Notes under the pieces: model-generated
The model's input: only the letters and a program-made list of their open reading frames with translations
The model's database searches: none
What the model was told of the DNA's origin: nothing
Shown: positions 37,666 through 48,666 of the stretch, piece after piece
How the letters are laid out: each line of letters opens with the position of its first letter
Numbering within the stretch: the first letter of the stretch is position 1
Translations under genes and position numbers: made by a program
Assembly (NCBI RefSeq): GCF_021295335.1
Contig: NZ_JAIWOT010000001.1
Span: 1,119,001-1,183,000 of the forward strand
From: Komagataeibacter sp. FNDCF1
Lineage (GTDB): Bacteria > Pseudomonadota > Alphaproteobacteria > Acetobacterales > Acetobacteraceae
DNA: 64,000 bases
Direction: 5' to 3'

Positions 37666-39143
37666 AACGGATGCACCTGCCTGAACTCCTCCACCGCGCG
37701 GGGGTGGACATCATACTGCCCGTCGATGCGCGCACGCTCGACATTCACGGCATTTCCGCCGATAGCCGCAAGATCGGGCCGGGCATGATCTTTGCCGCCC
37801 TGCGCGGCACGCATGGTGACGGGCGCGCCTATGTGGCGCAGGCCTGCGCGCAGGGGGCCCGCGCCGTGCTGGTGGACGACGAAGCCACGTTTACGCCGCC
37901 GTCAGGGGTAGTGTGCCTGATGGTTGCGGATGCGCGCGCCACCCTTGCGCGCATCGCCCGTGCGCTGACGCCACGCCTGCCCACGCACATCGCCGCCATT
38001 ACCGGCACCAACGGCAAGACCAGCACGGCGGAATTCCTGCGCCAGATCTGGAGCCTGCAGGGCATGCAGGCGGGCACGATCGGCACGCTGGGGGCCATCG
38101 CCCCCTGCCCGCTACCCGATTGCGGGCCCGTGCTGACCACGCCGGACAGCGTGGGCATGATGCGCCTGCTGGGTGCGATGGCGGAAGCAGGCGTGGAGCA
38201 TGTGGCGGTTGAAGCCTCCTCGCACGGGCTGGCGCAGCGCAGGCTGGACGGGCTGGCACCGTATGCGGCGGGTTTCAGCAACCTGACCCACGATCATCTG
38301 GACTATCACGGCACGCGCGAACACTACCGCGCGGCAAAGCTCCGCCTGTTCGACACCATCCTGCCCGAAGGGGGCATTGCCGCAATCAATGCGGACATGG
38401 ATAAAACCACATGTCACGCGCTGCGCGCGGTCGCGGCACGGCGCGGGCTGGTCCTGCGCACCACCGGCATGGCGGGCAGGACCTTGCGCCTGCTCGACGC
38501 AAGGCCCACACCGGCGGGACAGGTGCTGCATCTGCTCACCCCGGCGGGCAGGCGGGAAATGGAAGTACCGCTGGTCGGCCGCTTCCAGGTGGACAACATG
38601 CTGCTGGCGTGCGCCATGGCGGACAGGGATGACACCGCACCCGACCGGGCAGCCAGGCTGCTGCCGCGGCTGCATGGCGTGCGCGGACGCATGGAGCGGG
38701 CGGGCGTGCTGGACAGCGGGGCGGCGGCCTATGTCGATTTCGCCCATACGCCAGACGCCATCGAGCGCCTGCTGTCCTCGCTCCGCCCCCATACGCCGGG
38801 CCGGCTTGTCATCGTGATGGGCGCGGGCGGTGACCGTGACCGGGGCAAGCGCCCGGTAATGGGGGACATCGCAACCCGGCTGGCCGACCGGGTGATCGTG
38901 ACCGATGACAACCCGCGCACGGAGCAACCCACCGCCATTCGCGCGGCCATCATGGCCGCCGCCCCCGGCGCCATCGAGATCGGTGACCGCCGGCAGGCCA
39001 TCGCGGCCGGGCTGGAGATGCTGGGGCCGGGCGATGTGCTGGTGGTGGCGGGCAAGGGCCACGAACAGGGCCAGACAGTCGGCCACGACGTACTGCCATT
39101 TGATGATGCCACGGTGATCCGTGACCTGATGGGGACTGAATGA
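37662..39143 (+). CDS. murE: UDP-MurNAc-tripeptide synthetase
   Basis: A 493-residue ATP-dependent ligase that adds the third residue, meso-diaminopimelate in Gram-negative bacteria, to UDP-MurNAc-L-Ala-D-Glu. 'GISADSRKIGPGMIFAALRG' (N-domain), ATP loop 'AITGTNGKTSTAEF', 'VEASSHGLAQRRLDGL' and 'VDFAHTPDAIERLLSSLR' are typical. The Dap-selecting motif reads 'TDDNPRTEQP', matching the DNPR type, which supports Dap over lysine. Start MKRMHL at the ATGA overlap with ftsI. Confidence 0.96.
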   Translation: MKRMHLPELLHRAGVDIILPVDARTLDIHGISADSRKIGPGMIFAALRGTHGDGRAYVAQACAQGARAVLVDDEATFTPPSGVVCLMVADARATLARIARALTPRLPTHIAAITGTNGKTSTAEFLRQIWSLQGMQAGTIGTLGAIAPCPLPDCGPVLTTPDSVGMMRLLGAMAEAGVEHVAVEASSHGLAQRRLDGLAPYAAGFSNLTHDHLDYHGTREHYRAAKLRLFDTILPEGGIAAINADMDKTTCHALRAVAARRGLVLRTTGMAGRTLRLLDARPTPAGQVLHLLTPAGRREMEVPLVGRFQVDNMLLACAMADRDDTAPDRAARLLPRLHGVRGRMERAGVLDSGAAAYVDFAHTPDAIERLLSSLRPHTPGRLVIVMGAGGDRDRGKRPVMGDIATRLADRVIVTDDNPRTEQPTAIRAAIMAAAPGAIEIGDRRQAIAAGLEMLGPGDVLVVAGKGHEQGQTVGHDVLPFDDATVIRDLMGTE

Positions 39144-40531
39144 CACTGCTATGGAACCGCGCGGACCTGCTGGCCGCGACATCGGGGTATTTCGCATCAT
39201 CTTCCGACACCGACATCACGGGCACCGGTGTGTCGATCGACACGCGCACACTGCGCCCGGGCGATGTGTTCATCGCGCTGCAGGGCGAGAACAGCAACGG
39301 GCACGACCATGTGGCCCGCGCGCTGGACGCCGGGGCGGCCGCCGTGGTGGCGCATCAGGACTGTGGCGCGGACCCGCGCATCGTGCGCGTGGGCGACACG
39401 CTGGCCGCCATGCAGGACATGGCGCGTTATGCCCGCGCGCGGTTTGCGGGCCGCATGCTGGCCGTGACCGGCAGCGTGGGCAAGACATCGGTCAAGGACA
39501 TGCTGCATGCGGCGCTGGCCGCCTGTGGCCCCACGCATTGCGCCGTGGCGTCCTACAACAATCACTGGGGCGTACCCCTCACGCTGGCGCGGCTGCCCGC
39601 GGAAGCCGCCTACTGCGTGTGCGAGATCGGGATGAACCATGCGGGCGAGATCGCCCCGCTGACCGCCATGGTGCGGCCCGACGTGGCGGTGGTGACCACG
39701 GTCGCCTCCTCCCATCTCGGGCTGATGGGCAGCGTGGATGCCATTGCGCGTGAAAAGGCCGAGATCCTGCTGGCGCTGCCCACGGGTGGCATCGGCATCA
39801 TTCCCGATGGCATAACGGGCCAGACATATTTCACACGGAACGCGGACCGTGCGGGGGCCACGTTGTGGCGGGCGGGCACGCAGACGGGATGTAGCATTGT
39901 GCCCGGTGCGGTGCAGGCCACGGCGGAAGGCAGCGATTTCAGCCTGGACATGCCGGGCTGGCAGGGCCGAGCGCATGTCGGGGCGCCCGGCATGCACATG
40001 GCCACCAACGCCATGCTGGCGCTGGGTGCCGCGTGCGCCGCGGGCGCCGACATGGCGCGCGCGGTCACCGGTCTTGGCCACTTCCGCCCCGGCGCGGGGC
40101 GCGGGGCCATCACAAAGGTGATGCAGGACAAGGTTGCCCTGCTGGATGAAAGCTACAATGCCTCACCCGCGTCCGTCCGGGCGGCACTGGACCTGCTGGG
40201 GCTGGTTGCCACCGGGCGGCGTGTCGCCATTCTGGGTGACATGCTTGAACTGGGCGCGTTCGCGGGGCATGAGCATGTCTCCCTTCTTCCTGCCATCCGC
40301 GCAAACGCGGATACTGTCTTCTGTTGCGGCCCGAATATGAAAACACTTTTCGACACCCTGCCTTCTTCCCTACAGGGGGGGTGGACCCCTGATTCGGGGC
40401 AGCTTGCCCCCCTGGTGCGTGCGGCCCTGCGCGCGGGTGACACGGTCATGATCAAGGGCAGCCTTGGCAGCCGCATGCGCCATGTCGTGACCGCCCTGCA
40501 GGCGGATGATGCGCGGGTGGGACCGGCCTGA
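39140..40531 (+). CDS. murF: UDP-MurNAc-tripeptide-D-Ala-D-Ala ligase
   Basis: A 463-residue ligase that completes the pentapeptide by adding D-Ala-D-Ala. '[29 protein letters not shown]' (N-domain), ATP loop '[14 protein letters not shown]', '[26 protein letters not shown]' and '[20 protein letters not shown]' are all present. Length is normal. Four-base overlap with murE; its stop shares one base with the mraY start. Confidence 0.96.
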   Translation: MTLLWNRADLLAATSGYFASSSDTDITGTGVSIDTRTLRPGDVFIALQGENSNGHDHVARALDAGAAAVVAHQDCGADPRIVRVGDTLAAMQDMARYARARFAGRMLAVTGSVGKTSVKDMLHAALAACGPTHCAVASYNNHWGVPLTLARLPAEAAYCVCEIGMNHAGEIAPLTAMVRPDVAVVTTVASSHLGLMGSVDAIAREKAEILLALPTGGIGIIPDGITGQTYFTRNADRAGATLWRAGTQTGCSIVPGAVQATAEGSDFSLDMPGWQGRAHVGAPGMHMATNAMLALGAACAAGADMARAVTGLGHFRPGAGRGAITKVMQDKVALLDESYNASPASVRAALDLLGLVATGRRVAILGDMLELGAFAGHEHVSLLPAIRANADTVFCCGPNMKTLFDTLPSSLQGGWTPDSGQLAPLVRAALRAGDTVMIKGSLGSRMRHVVTALQADDARVGPA

Positions 40532-41622
40532 TGCTGTATGACCTGTTCCAGCAGCATGCCACGGCCCATACATCCGTGCTCAACCTGTTCCGCTACATCA
40601 CGTTCCGTTCCGGTGCGGCGTGCCTGACCGCGCTGGTGATCAGCCTGTGCCTGGGCACCCCGCTGATCACGCAGCTGCGCCGCATCCAGCGCGGCGGCCA
40701 GCCCATCCGCGCGCTCGGCCCAGAACGCCACCTGATCGAAAAGGTCGGCACCCCCACCATGGGCGGCGTGCTGATCCTGCTCTCGCTGTTCGGCTCCACC
40801 CTGCTGTGGGCGGACCTGACAAACGGGTTTGTCTGGGCGGTGATGCTGGTCACGCTGGCCTTTGGCGCGGTGGGATTCGCCGATGACTACCTGAAGCTGT
40901 CACGCCGCAACACGGACGGGGTGTCCAAGCGGATGCGGCTGGGGTGCGAGTTCGGGGCCTCGCTGATTGGCGGGATCTGGCTGGAACACATGATGCCGCC
41001 CGACCTTGCCAACCACCTTGCCTTCCCGTTCGTAAAGGACCTGCTGCTGCCGCTAGGCTACGCCTTTCCGCTGTTTGCCATGATCACCATTACCGGTTTT
41101 GGCAATGCCGTGAACTTTACCGACGGGCTGGACGGGCTGGCCATCGTGCCGGTCATTATTGCGGCCCTTGTGTTCGCGCTCATTTCCTATCTGGTGGGCA
41201 ACCACGTGTTTGCCGACTACCTGCAACTGCATGCCGTGCCCGGCACGGGGGAACTCGGGGTGTTCTGCTCCGCGCTGGTGGGGGCGGGGCTTGGCTTCCT
41301 GTGGTTCAACGCGCCACCTGCCGCCGTGTTCATGGGGGATACGGGGTCGCTGGCGCTGGGCGGCGCGCTGGGGGCCGTGGCCATTGCGGTCAAGCATGAG
41401 CTTGTACTGTGCATCGTGGGCGGGCTGTTCGTGGTGGAGACGTTTTCGGTCATCATCCAGGTGTTCTGGTACAAGCGCACCGGGCGGCGTGTGTTCCTGA
41501 TGGCACCGCTGCACCACCATTTCGAGAAGAAGGGCTGGGCTGAATCCAAGATCGTCATCCGGTTCTGGATCGTGTCCATCGTGCTGGGGCTGTGTGGTCT
41601 GGCCACACTGAAACTGCGGTGA
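40531..41622 (+). CDS. mraY: Phospho-MurNAc-pentapeptide translocase
   Basis: A 363-residue inner-membrane enzyme with about ten helices that makes lipid I from UDP-MurNAc-pentapeptide and undecaprenyl phosphate. Catalytic aspartates lie in '[13 protein letters not shown]' and '[13 protein letters not shown]'; '[15 protein letters not shown]' and '[13 protein letters not shown]' are family motifs. It starts at the last base of the murF stop (TGATG), an arrangement that allows re-initiation. Confidence 0.97.
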   Translation: MLYDLFQQHATAHTSVLNLFRYITFRSGAACLTALVISLCLGTPLITQLRRIQRGGQPIRALGPERHLIEKVGTPTMGGVLILLSLFGSTLLWADLTNGFVWAVMLVTLAFGAVGFADDYLKLSRRNTDGVSKRMRLGCEFGASLIGGIWLEHMMPPDLANHLAFPFVKDLLLPLGYAFPLFAMITITGFGNAVNFTDGLDGLAIVPVIIAALVFALISYLVGNHVFADYLQLHAVPGTGELGVFCSALVGAGLGFLWFNAPPAAVFMGDTGSLALGGALGAVAIAVKHELVLCIVGGLFVVETFSVIIQVFWYKRTGRRVFLMAPLHHHFEKKGWAESKIVIRFWIVSIVLGLCGLATLKLR

Positions 41623-43019
41623 GCACGCCCTTCCCCCCCACCCTGTTCGCAGGGCACCACTATGGCGTGGCGGGCCTGGGCCGCAACGGCAACGCGGCCG
41701 TGGCGGCCCTGCTGGCCATGGGGGCCAGCGTCCATGCCTGGGATGACAATGCCGCCAGCCGTGCGGCCCTGCCCGCCCACCCCCGGCTGAAGGTCGGGCC
41801 CTTCACCAGCATGACCGGGCTGGCGGGGCTGGTGCTCTCACCGGGTATCCCGCATATTTTGCCTGCCCCGCATCCGCTGGCGCGCATGGCGGTGGAGGCC
41901 GGGGTGCCGATCGTCTCGGATGCGGAACTGCTGTTCCGCGCCGTGCGGGCGACAGGCAGCCGCGCGCGGTTTGCGGGCATTACCGGCACCAATGGCAAAT
42001 CGACCACAACAGTCCTGCTGGCCCACATGCTGGCCTGCTGCGGCATACCGGTAGCGGCGGGCGGCAATCTGGGGCCTGCCGCGCTCGGCCTGCCGCTCCT
42101 GCCGGATGACGGGGTGTACGTGCTGGAAATGTCGAGCTACATGCTCGAACGCCTCGAGCAGATGCATTTCAACGCCGCCTGCCTGCTCAACCTTACGCCC
42201 GATCACCTTGACCGCCATGGCGACATGGCAGGTTACGAGACAGCCAAGCTGCATGTATTCGACCACCAGCACGCGGGCGACCTGGCGGTACTGGGGGCAA
42301 CGCTGCCCGATTACGTACGCCTGCACCGCAGGCTTGCCGCAACCCGCACGCGCATTGCCTGCGTCAGCGGGGCGGATGTCGAACAGTGTGATTACTACTG
42401 CACGGCCCATGCACTGTGCGACCAGGGCGGCGTGATTGCCGACCTGGATGGCGTGACGGAACTGCCCGGTACCCATAACCGTGAGAACGCCGCCGCCGCC
42501 ACGGCCATGGCCGTGCATCTGGGCATGCCGCGCGCGATGGTCGAAGCGGCACTGGCCACGTTCAGCGCGCTGGACCACCGGCAGAAGAAGGTGGGCCGGA
42601 TTGGCGGCATAGACTTCATCAATGACAGCAAGGCCACCAATGCCGACGCCAGCGCGCGCGCACTGGCCTGCCACGAACGGATGATCTGGATCGCGGGCGG
42701 CATGGCCAAGGCTGGCGGGATAGAGGAACTGGCCCCCCTGTTCGGTCGTGTGGCGCTGGCCCTGCTGGTCGGGCGCGACGCGCCGGTACTGGCCGCGACC
42801 CTGGCCCGGCACGATATTCCCCACCGCATTGTCGATACGCTGGAACGTGCGGTGCCCGAAGCGCTGGAAGCCGCGCGCGCGCTGGGTGTGGATGTGGTCA
42901 TGCTTTCCCCCGCCTGCGCAAGTTTTGACCAGTTCAGCGGGTTTGAGGCACGTGGCGCGCATTTCGCGGCACTTGTCCGTGCACTGGCCCCCGATCCGGA
43001 CGGGCCTGCTGCACAATGA
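41619..43019 (+). CDS. murD: UDP-MurNAc-L-alanine-D-glutamate ligase
   Basis: A 466-residue cytosolic ligase that adds D-glutamate. N-terminal '[20 protein letters not shown]', ATP loop '[19 protein letters not shown]', '[32 protein letters not shown]' and '[17 protein letters not shown]' identify it. I use GTG at 41619, which overlaps the mraY stop as GTGA and fits the family's N-terminus; nine upstream codons are open but run inside mraY. Confidence 0.95.
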   Translation: MSTPFPPTLFAGHHYGVAGLGRNGNAAVAALLAMGASVHAWDDNAASRAALPAHPRLKVGPFTSMTGLAGLVLSPGIPHILPAPHPLARMAVEAGVPIVSDAELLFRAVRATGSRARFAGITGTNGKSTTTVLLAHMLACCGIPVAAGGNLGPAALGLPLLPDDGVYVLEMSSYMLERLEQMHFNAACLLNLTPDHLDRHGDMAGYETAKLHVFDHQHAGDLAVLGATLPDYVRLHRRLAATRTRIACVSGADVEQCDYYCTAHALCDQGGVIADLDGVTELPGTHNRENAAAATAMAVHLGMPRAMVEAALATFSALDHRQKKVGRIGGIDFINDSKATNADASARALACHERMIWIAGGMAKAGGIEELAPLFGRVALALLVGRDAPVLAATLARHDIPHRIVDTLERAVPEALEAARALGVDVVMLSPACASFDQFSGFEARGAHFAALVRALAPDPDGPAAQ

Positions 43020-44176
43020 GCGGGCTGTCACGCATAAACACCTCCTGGGCAGCGAAGTGGTGGCGGAGCATCGACCGGATCACGCTGATCTGCGTGGGTA
43101 TCCTGATCGGGTTCGGCTATATCCTGATGCTGGCGGCAAGCCCGGCGGTGGCCGTGCGTATCGGCGCCTCGCGCGATATGTTCATCTTCAAGCAGGTCTG
43201 CTTCCTGATCCTGGCGCTGGTGATTGTCATCTCCACATCACTGCTCTCGCTGCGCGGGGTACGGATCACGGCGTGGGTCGGCTTCGTTCTGGCGCTGGGG
43301 GCGACATTCCTGACACTTGTCCATGGCATCGAGATCAAGGGCGCGCGACGATGGATCGCGCTGCCCATGATGTCGGTCCAGCCATCGGAATTCCTCAAGC
43401 CCTTCTTCGCCGTGATCACGGCCTGGCTTCTGACCCAGCGGCGGGTAAAAACGTATTTCCCCGGTCTGGCCGTGGCCCTGGGCCTGTTCGGTCTGGTGCT
43501 GTTCCTGCTCAAGTCACAGCCCGATATCGGCATGCTGAGCGTGATCACGACGGTGTTCCTGACCCAGCTGTTCCTGGACGGGATGAGCCTGTTCCTGGTG
43601 GGGGCGGGCGTGGCCAGCATGGTCGCGGCGTTTGCCGGCGCGTATATGGTGTTTCCGCATGTGCGCTCCCGCGTCGAACGCTTCCTGCATCCGGCCGTGG
43701 GGGACCACTACCAGATCGATACGGCGCTGCGCGCCTTTGGCAATGGCGGCCTGCTGGGCCGTGGCCCCGGTGAGGGACGGGTGAAGGACCTGCTGCCCGA
43801 CGCCCATGCCGACTTCGTGTTTGCCGTGGCGGGAGAGGAATTCGGCATGCTGGTCTGCCTGTTCATCATTGGCGTGTTCGCCACCATCGTCATCCGCACG
43901 CTGCTCAAGCTGCTGCATGAAAAGGATCCCTTCATCGCGGTGGCCACGGCCGGGCTGGTGACGGGGTTCGGGCTGCAGGCATTCGTCAACATGGGGTCGA
44001 CGCTTCACCTTATCCCGACCAAGGGCATGACGCTGCCTTTCATTTCCTATGGCGGTTCCTCCGCCATGTCGGTGGCGCTGACCATCGGCATGGTCCTGGC
44101 CCTGACCCGCAACCGGATGGGGGATGACCTGCTGTTCGGGCCTGCCTCCTCCCCATCGCAGAAAGTCCCGTCATGA
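43016..44176 (+). CDS. ftsW: Septal peptidoglycan glycosyltransferase FtsW
   Basis: A 386-residue SEDS protein with about ten helices that polymerises lipid II at the septum with FtsI. 'GIEIKGARRWIALPMMSVQPSEFLK', 'KSQPDIGMLSVI', the catalytic Asp in 'LLPDAHADFVFAVAGEEFG' and 'IPTKGMTLPFISYGGSS' are diagnostic. ATGA overlaps at both ends. The 'DAH/DADFVFA' region separates it from RodA by context and wording. Confidence 0.96.
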   Translation: MSGLSRINTSWAAKWWRSIDRITLICVGILIGFGYILMLAASPAVAVRIGASRDMFIFKQVCFLILALVIVISTSLLSLRGVRITAWVGFVLALGATFLTLVHGIEIKGARRWIALPMMSVQPSEFLKPFFAVITAWLLTQRRVKTYFPGLAVALGLFGLVLFLLKSQPDIGMLSVITTVFLTQLFLDGMSLFLVGAGVASMVAAFAGAYMVFPHVRSRVERFLHPAVGDHYQIDTALRAFGNGGLLGRGPGEGRVKDLLPDAHADFVFAVAGEEFGMLVCLFIIGVFATIVIRTLLKLLHEKDPFIAVATAGLVTGFGLQAFVNMGSTLHLIPTKGMTLPFISYGGSSAMSVALTIGMVLALTRNRMGDDLLFGPASSPSQKVPS

Positions 44177-45288
44177 CCCGTCACTGCATTGCTGTCGCGG
44201 CCGGTGGTACCGGCGGCCACTTCTTCCCCGCCGAGGCGCTGGCCTGTGAACTGGTGCGCCGGGGGCATGACATCCTTCTGATGACCGACCGGCGCGCGGG
44301 CACGCGCAGGACAGGCATCTTTGCCGGGCGCCAGCAGTTTGTCCTGCCCGGTGCGGGCATTGCCGGGCGCGGCATGATGCGCGCCAGCCGGGCGGCGCTG
44401 GCGCTGGCGCGGGGCACCATGCAGGCACGCGCCATCCTGGGCCGCATCAGGCCCGCCGCCGTCATCGGCTTCGGGGGGTATCCCTCCGTGCCGCCACTGC
44501 TGGGGGCCAGTCTCCTGCCCCGGTCCGCGCGGCCGCTCCTGTTCCTGCATGAAGGCAATGCCGTGCTGGGCAAGGCCAATGGCTTCCTGGCCGGGCGGAT
44601 GGACGGAATCGCCACATCCTTTCCCGTGGTGGCCGGTGTACCGGCGCGCATTCCCGCCACCCTGACCGGCATGCCCGTGCGGCGCGACATCGCGGCACTG
44701 GGGGGGGAAGGCTACACCCCCTCCAACGGGGTCATCAACCTGCTTGTCTGGGGCGGATCGCTGGGCGCGCGGGTGTTCAGCGATGTGGTGCCCCCGGCGC
44801 TGACCGCCCTGCCCCCTGCCCTGCGCGCGCGCGTGCAGGTGACCCAGCAGGCCCGGGCCGAGGATGTGGAGCGTGTCGGCGCCGCCTACCGCGCGGCCGG
44901 CATTCCCGCCATTGTCGCCCCGTTCCTGGGCGATGTGCCGGAGCGGCTGCATGCGGCCCATCTTGTCATTGGCCGTGCCGGTGGCTCATCGGTCGCGGAA
45001 CTGACGGTGGCGGGCCGCCCGTCGCTGCTGGTGCCGCTGCCCATCGCCGCACGCGATGAACAGGGCGCCAACGCGCAGGCGCTGGTCGATGCGGGGGCGG
45101 CGTGGATGATCCGCCAGCCGCAGTTTACCGCGCAGGCGCTGACCGAACGGCTGGCAAGCTTGCTGGCCGACCGCGACCTGCTGACCCGCACGGCGCAGGC
45201 AGCGGCCGGCCTTGGCCGCCCCGATGCCGCCGCCCGTCTGGCCGACATGATAGAAGCCCGCTTGCCTGACCTGCCCCACCCCGCTTAA
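44173..45288 (+). CDS. murG: Lipid II synthase (MurG GlcNAc transferase)
   Basis: A 371-residue GT28 enzyme that adds GlcNAc to lipid I on the inner face of the membrane. The G-loop '[20 protein letters not shown]', '[16 protein letters not shown]', '[18 protein letters not shown]' and '[26 protein letters not shown]' are complete. It overlaps ftsW; murC begins 32 bp later, with its own ribosome binding site. Confidence 0.96.
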   Translation: MTRHCIAVAAGGTGGHFFPAEALACELVRRGHDILLMTDRRAGTRRTGIFAGRQQFVLPGAGIAGRGMMRASRAALALARGTMQARAILGRIRPAAVIGFGGYPSVPPLLGASLLPRSARPLLFLHEGNAVLGKANGFLAGRMDGIATSFPVVAGVPARIPATLTGMPVRRDIAALGGEGYTPSNGVINLLVWGGSLGARVFSDVVPPALTALPPALRARVQVTQQARAEDVERVGAAYRAAGIPAIVAPFLGDVPERLHAAHLVIGRAGGSSVAELTVAGRPSLLVPLPIAARDEQGANAQALVDAGAAWMIRQPQFTAQALTERLASLLADRDLLTRTAQAAAGLGRPDAAARLADMIEARLPDLPHPA

Positions 45289-45320
45289 TTCCGCCTGCGC
45301 GAATACGGAGACCTGACCCC

Positions 45321-46769
45321 ATGAGAGCCCTGCCCCTTTCCATTGGCACCATCCACTTTGTCGGCATTGGCGGCATCGGCATGTCCGGCATTGCCGAAGT
45401 GCTGCACATGCTTGGCTACGCGGTACAGGGTTCCGACATTGCGGAGAGTGCGAATGTCGCCCGCCTGCGCGCATCGGGTATTCCCGTCACCATCGGCCAT
45501 GATGCGGCCAACCTTGGCAATGCGCAGGTGGTGGTGACCTCAACCGCCGTGCAGCGCGACAATCCCGAAGTGGTGGCCGCGCGCGCGCGCCTGATCCCGG
45601 TGGTGCGGCGGGCGGAGATGCTGGCCGAGCTCATGCGCCTGCGCTGGTCGGTGGCGGTGGGCGGCACGCATGGCAAGACCACGACGACCAGCCTCGTCGC
45701 CGCCGTACTGGAAGCGGCAAAGCTGGACCCCACAGTCATCAATGGCGGCATCATCGAAGCCTACGGCACCAACACCCGCATGGGTTCGGGGGACTGGATG
45801 GTGGTGGAGGCCGATGAGAGCGACGGCTCCTTCCTGCGCCTGCCCTCGGTCATCACGGTCGTGACCAACATGGACCCCGAGCACCTGGACCACTGGGGCA
45901 CGGAAGAAGCCATGCAGGCGGCGTATGACCAGTTCGTCTCCAACATCCCGTTCTACGGTTTTGCGGTGCTGTGCATCGACCACCCGGCGGTGCAGCAGAT
46001 GATCCCGCGCCTGTCGGACCACCGGATCATCACCTACGGCTTCTCCCCGCAGGCGGACGTACGGGCGGAAAAGGTGATTACCGACAAGCTGGGGGCGACG
46101 TTCGAGGTTGTGATCACCAACCGCACCCGCAACCGTTCACGCCGGGCGGGGCCGTTCCGCCTGCCCATGCTGGGCCACCACAACGTGCAGAACGCGCTGG
46201 CGGCCATTGCGGTGGGCACCGAGATGGAGATAGACGACGCCACCATCCGCTCCGCCTTTGCCGCCTTCCGCGGGGTCAAGCGCCGCTTCACCCGCACGGG
46301 TGAGACCGGAGGCATCACCGTCATCGATGATTACGGACACCATCCGGTGGAGATCGCGGCCGTGCTCAAGGCCGCACGCCAGGCGGGGGCGGGCAACGTG
46401 ATCGCGGTGATGCAGCCGCACCGCTATTCCCGGCTGAAAAGCCTGTTCAACGAATTCTGCACCTGCATGAACGATGCGGGCACCGTGATCATTGCCGATG
46501 TGTATGCCGCGGGCGAACAGCCGATCGAGGGCATGGACCGTGACGCGCTGGTCGAGGGCCTGCGCGAGCGGGGTCACCGCTCCGTCGTGCCGCTGCCGGG
46601 TCCGGAACACCTGGCGGAGATGATCAATGCCATCGCCCGGCCGGGTGACTTCGTGGTGTGCCTGGGGGCTGGCAGCATCACCAACTGGGCGCAGGCGCTG
46701 CCCGCCCAGCTGGCCGACCTGCAGGGCATTGCCCATGCCCCCGCCCAGAAGGCGGATGCCCATTCATGA
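45321..46769 (+). CDS. murC: UDP-MurNAc-L-alanine ligase
   Basis: A 482-residue ligase that starts the stem peptide. '[22 protein letters not shown]' opens the UDP-binding domain; '[18 protein letters not shown]' is the ATP loop; '[28 protein letters not shown]' and '[19 protein letters not shown]' follow. GGAGAC precedes the ATG. Four-base overlap with murB. Confidence 0.97.
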   Translation: MRALPLSIGTIHFVGIGGIGMSGIAEVLHMLGYAVQGSDIAESANVARLRASGIPVTIGHDAANLGNAQVVVTSTAVQRDNPEVVAARARLIPVVRRAEMLAELMRLRWSVAVGGTHGKTTTTSLVAAVLEAAKLDPTVINGGIIEAYGTNTRMGSGDWMVVEADESDGSFLRLPSVITVVTNMDPEHLDHWGTEEAMQAAYDQFVSNIPFYGFAVLCIDHPAVQQMIPRLSDHRIITYGFSPQADVRAEKVITDKLGATFEVVITNRTRNRSRRAGPFRLPMLGHHNVQNALAAIAVGTEMEIDDATIRSAFAAFRGVKRRFTRTGETGGITVIDDYGHHPVEIAAVLKAARQAGAGNVIAVMQPHRYSRLKSLFNEFCTCMNDAGTVIIADVYAAGEQPIEGMDRDALVEGLRERGHRSVVPLPGPEHLAEMINAIARPGDFVVCLGAGSITNWAQALPAQLADLQGIAHAPAQKADAHS

Positions 46770-47728
46770 CCGACATCCCCCTGCCGCAATGGGCACAGGT
46801 TCTGGATACGGATGATTTCCACCCCCGCGGGCGCCTGACGCCGCAGGCCGCGCTGGGCGCGCGCACTTGGTTCCGCGTGGGCGGGCCGGCGGAAGTGCTG
46901 TTCCAGCCCGCCAGCACCGAAGACTTGGCGCAGGTCATGCAGCGCCTGCCGCTGGAGGTGCCCGTGCTGCCGCTGGGCGCGTGCTCCAACGTGATCGTGC
47001 GCGATGGCGGGATTGACGGGATGGTCATCCGCCTGGCGCGTGGCTTTTCCACCATCACGCGTGATGGCGAGGGACTGGTGGCCGGTGCCGCGTGCCTGGA
47101 CATGACGGTGGCCGAACACGCGGCGGAATCCGGACTGTCGGGGCTGGAATTCCTGGCAGGCATCCCGGGTTCCATCGGGGGCGCCGTGGCCATGAATGCC
47201 GGGGCCTACGGGTCGGACATGGCAACGGTGCTTGACTGGGTGGAAGTCGTCACGCGCGACGGGCGTCTGCTGCGCCTGCCTGCCGCATCGCTCGATTTTG
47301 GCTACCGGCACGCCACCCTGCCCCCACAGTCCGTGGTGGTGCGGGTGCGGCTTGCGGCGGTGGATGCACCACCCGCCGCCATCCGTCAGCGCATTGGGGA
47401 AATACGGGCCGCGCGTGAAGCAGCCCAGCCCGTACGCGCGCGCACCGGGGGGTCCACCTTCCGTAATCCCGACCCTGACGAATCGGGGCGCAGGGCATGG
47501 GAACTGATCGATGCCGCAGGCTGTCGTGGCCTGCGGGTGGGAGGAGCCCAGATGAGCGAGAAACACTGCAACTTCATGCTCAATACCGGTGATGCCACCG
47601 CCGCCGATCTGGAAGGGCTGGGCGATGCGGTCCGCCGCCGGGTACACGGGCATACCGGCGTGACCCTGCGCTGGGAAATAAAGCGGATCGGCCGCCCGGC
47701 GCATGCCGGCACGGGAATCCCGGCATGA
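46766..47728 (+). CDS. murB: UDP-N-acetylenolpyruvoylglucosamine reductase
   Basis: A 320-residue FAD enzyme that makes UDP-MurNAc with NADPH. '[17 protein letters not shown]', '[18 protein letters not shown]', '[24 protein letters not shown]', the proton-donor Ser in 'GGSTFRNP' and the catalytic Glu near the end ('[12 protein letters not shown]') are present. Start MTDIPL at the ATGA overlap with murC. The short type without the type I insertion is common in alphaproteobacteria. Confidence 0.96.
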   Translation: MTDIPLPQWAQVLDTDDFHPRGRLTPQAALGARTWFRVGGPAEVLFQPASTEDLAQVMQRLPLEVPVLPLGACSNVIVRDGGIDGMVIRLARGFSTITRDGEGLVAGAACLDMTVAEHAAESGLSGLEFLAGIPGSIGGAVAMNAGAYGSDMATVLDWVEVVTRDGRLLRLPAASLDFGYRHATLPPQSVVVRVRLAAVDAPPAAIRQRIGEIRAAREAAQPVRARTGGSTFRNPDPDESGRRAWELIDAAGCRGLRVGGAQMSEKHCNFMLNTGDATAADLEGLGDAVRRRVHGHTGVTLRWEIKRIGRPAHAGTGIPA

Positions 47729-48666
47729 GCCGCCACCAGATTGCCGTGCTGATGGGCGGCATGTCCGCCGAGCGTGAGGTCAGCCTGAACAGCGGGCGCA
47801 ACGTGGCCGAAGCCCTGCGCGGGCTTGGCCATGACGTGCGCTGCATCGATGCGGGCCCCGACCTGTCCGCCATCGTGCGCGACCTGCATGACCACAGGCC
47901 CGATGCCGTGTTCAACGCGCTGCACGGCCGCTTTGGCGAGGACGGGTCGATCCAGGGCGTGCTAGACTGGATGGGCATTGCCTATACCCATTCCGGCGTG
48001 CGGGCCTCGGCCACGGCCATGGACAAGGATGCCGCGCGCACGGTGTTTGCCGCAGCCGGGCTACCGGTCGCCACCGGCATGCTCCTGACCCCGGCGGAAC
48101 TGGAACCCGCCGACCCGCTGCCCGCACCCTATGTGGTCAAGCCGGTGAACGAGGGGTCATCAGTGGGTGTGGAAATCGTGTATGCGGGCAGCAACCGCCG
48201 CAGCGCGATTGCCCGGGGCTGGGCCCATGGCAGCCACCTGCTGGTGGAGGAATACATCCCCGGCCGGGAACTGACCGTAGGCGTGCTGGACGACCGCGCC
48301 CTGACGGTTACCGACATAACCCCCGCCGCCACCGGCCCCAGTTTTTATGACTACGAAGCCAAATACGCGGCAGGCGGCTCCCGCCACGAACTGCCTGCGC
48401 GAATCCATCCCGATGCCTTCGAGCAGGCGCGCACGCTGGCACTGGCCGCCCACCGGGCGCTGGGCTGCCGGGGGGCAAGCCGCACCGATTTCCGCTATGA
48501 TGATACAACAGGCCCGGATGCACCGGGGCGGCTGGTCATTCTGGAAACCAATACCCAGCCGGGCATGACGCCCACGTCACTCCTGCCCGAACAGGCGGCG
48601 GCCTGCGGCATGGATTATGCAACCCTGTGCCAGTGGATGATCGACCACGCGACCTGCCGTACATGA
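47725..48666 (+). CDS. ddl: D-alanine-D-alanine ligase
   Basis: A 313-residue ATP-grasp enzyme. 'IAVLMGGMSAEREVSLNSGRNVAEAL', 'FNALHGRFGEDGSIQGVLDWMGIAYTHSGV', 'YVVKPVNEGSSVGVEIV', 'LLVEEYIPGRELTVGVLDD' and 'LETNTQPGMTPTSLLPEQA' are the standard blocks. Its product feeds MurF. It overlaps murB and ftsQ by four bases each. Confidence 0.97.
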   Translation: MSRHQIAVLMGGMSAEREVSLNSGRNVAEALRGLGHDVRCIDAGPDLSAIVRDLHDHRPDAVFNALHGRFGEDGSIQGVLDWMGIAYTHSGVRASATAMDKDAARTVFAAAGLPVATGMLLTPAELEPADPLPAPYVVKPVNEGSSVGVEIVYAGSNRRSAIARGWAHGSHLLVEEYIPGRELTVGVLDDRALTVTDITPAATGPSFYDYEAKYAAGGSRHELPARIHPDAFEQARTLALAAHRALGCRGASRTDFRYDDTTGPDAPGRLVILETNTQPGMTPTSLLPEQAAACGMDYATLCQWMIDHATCRT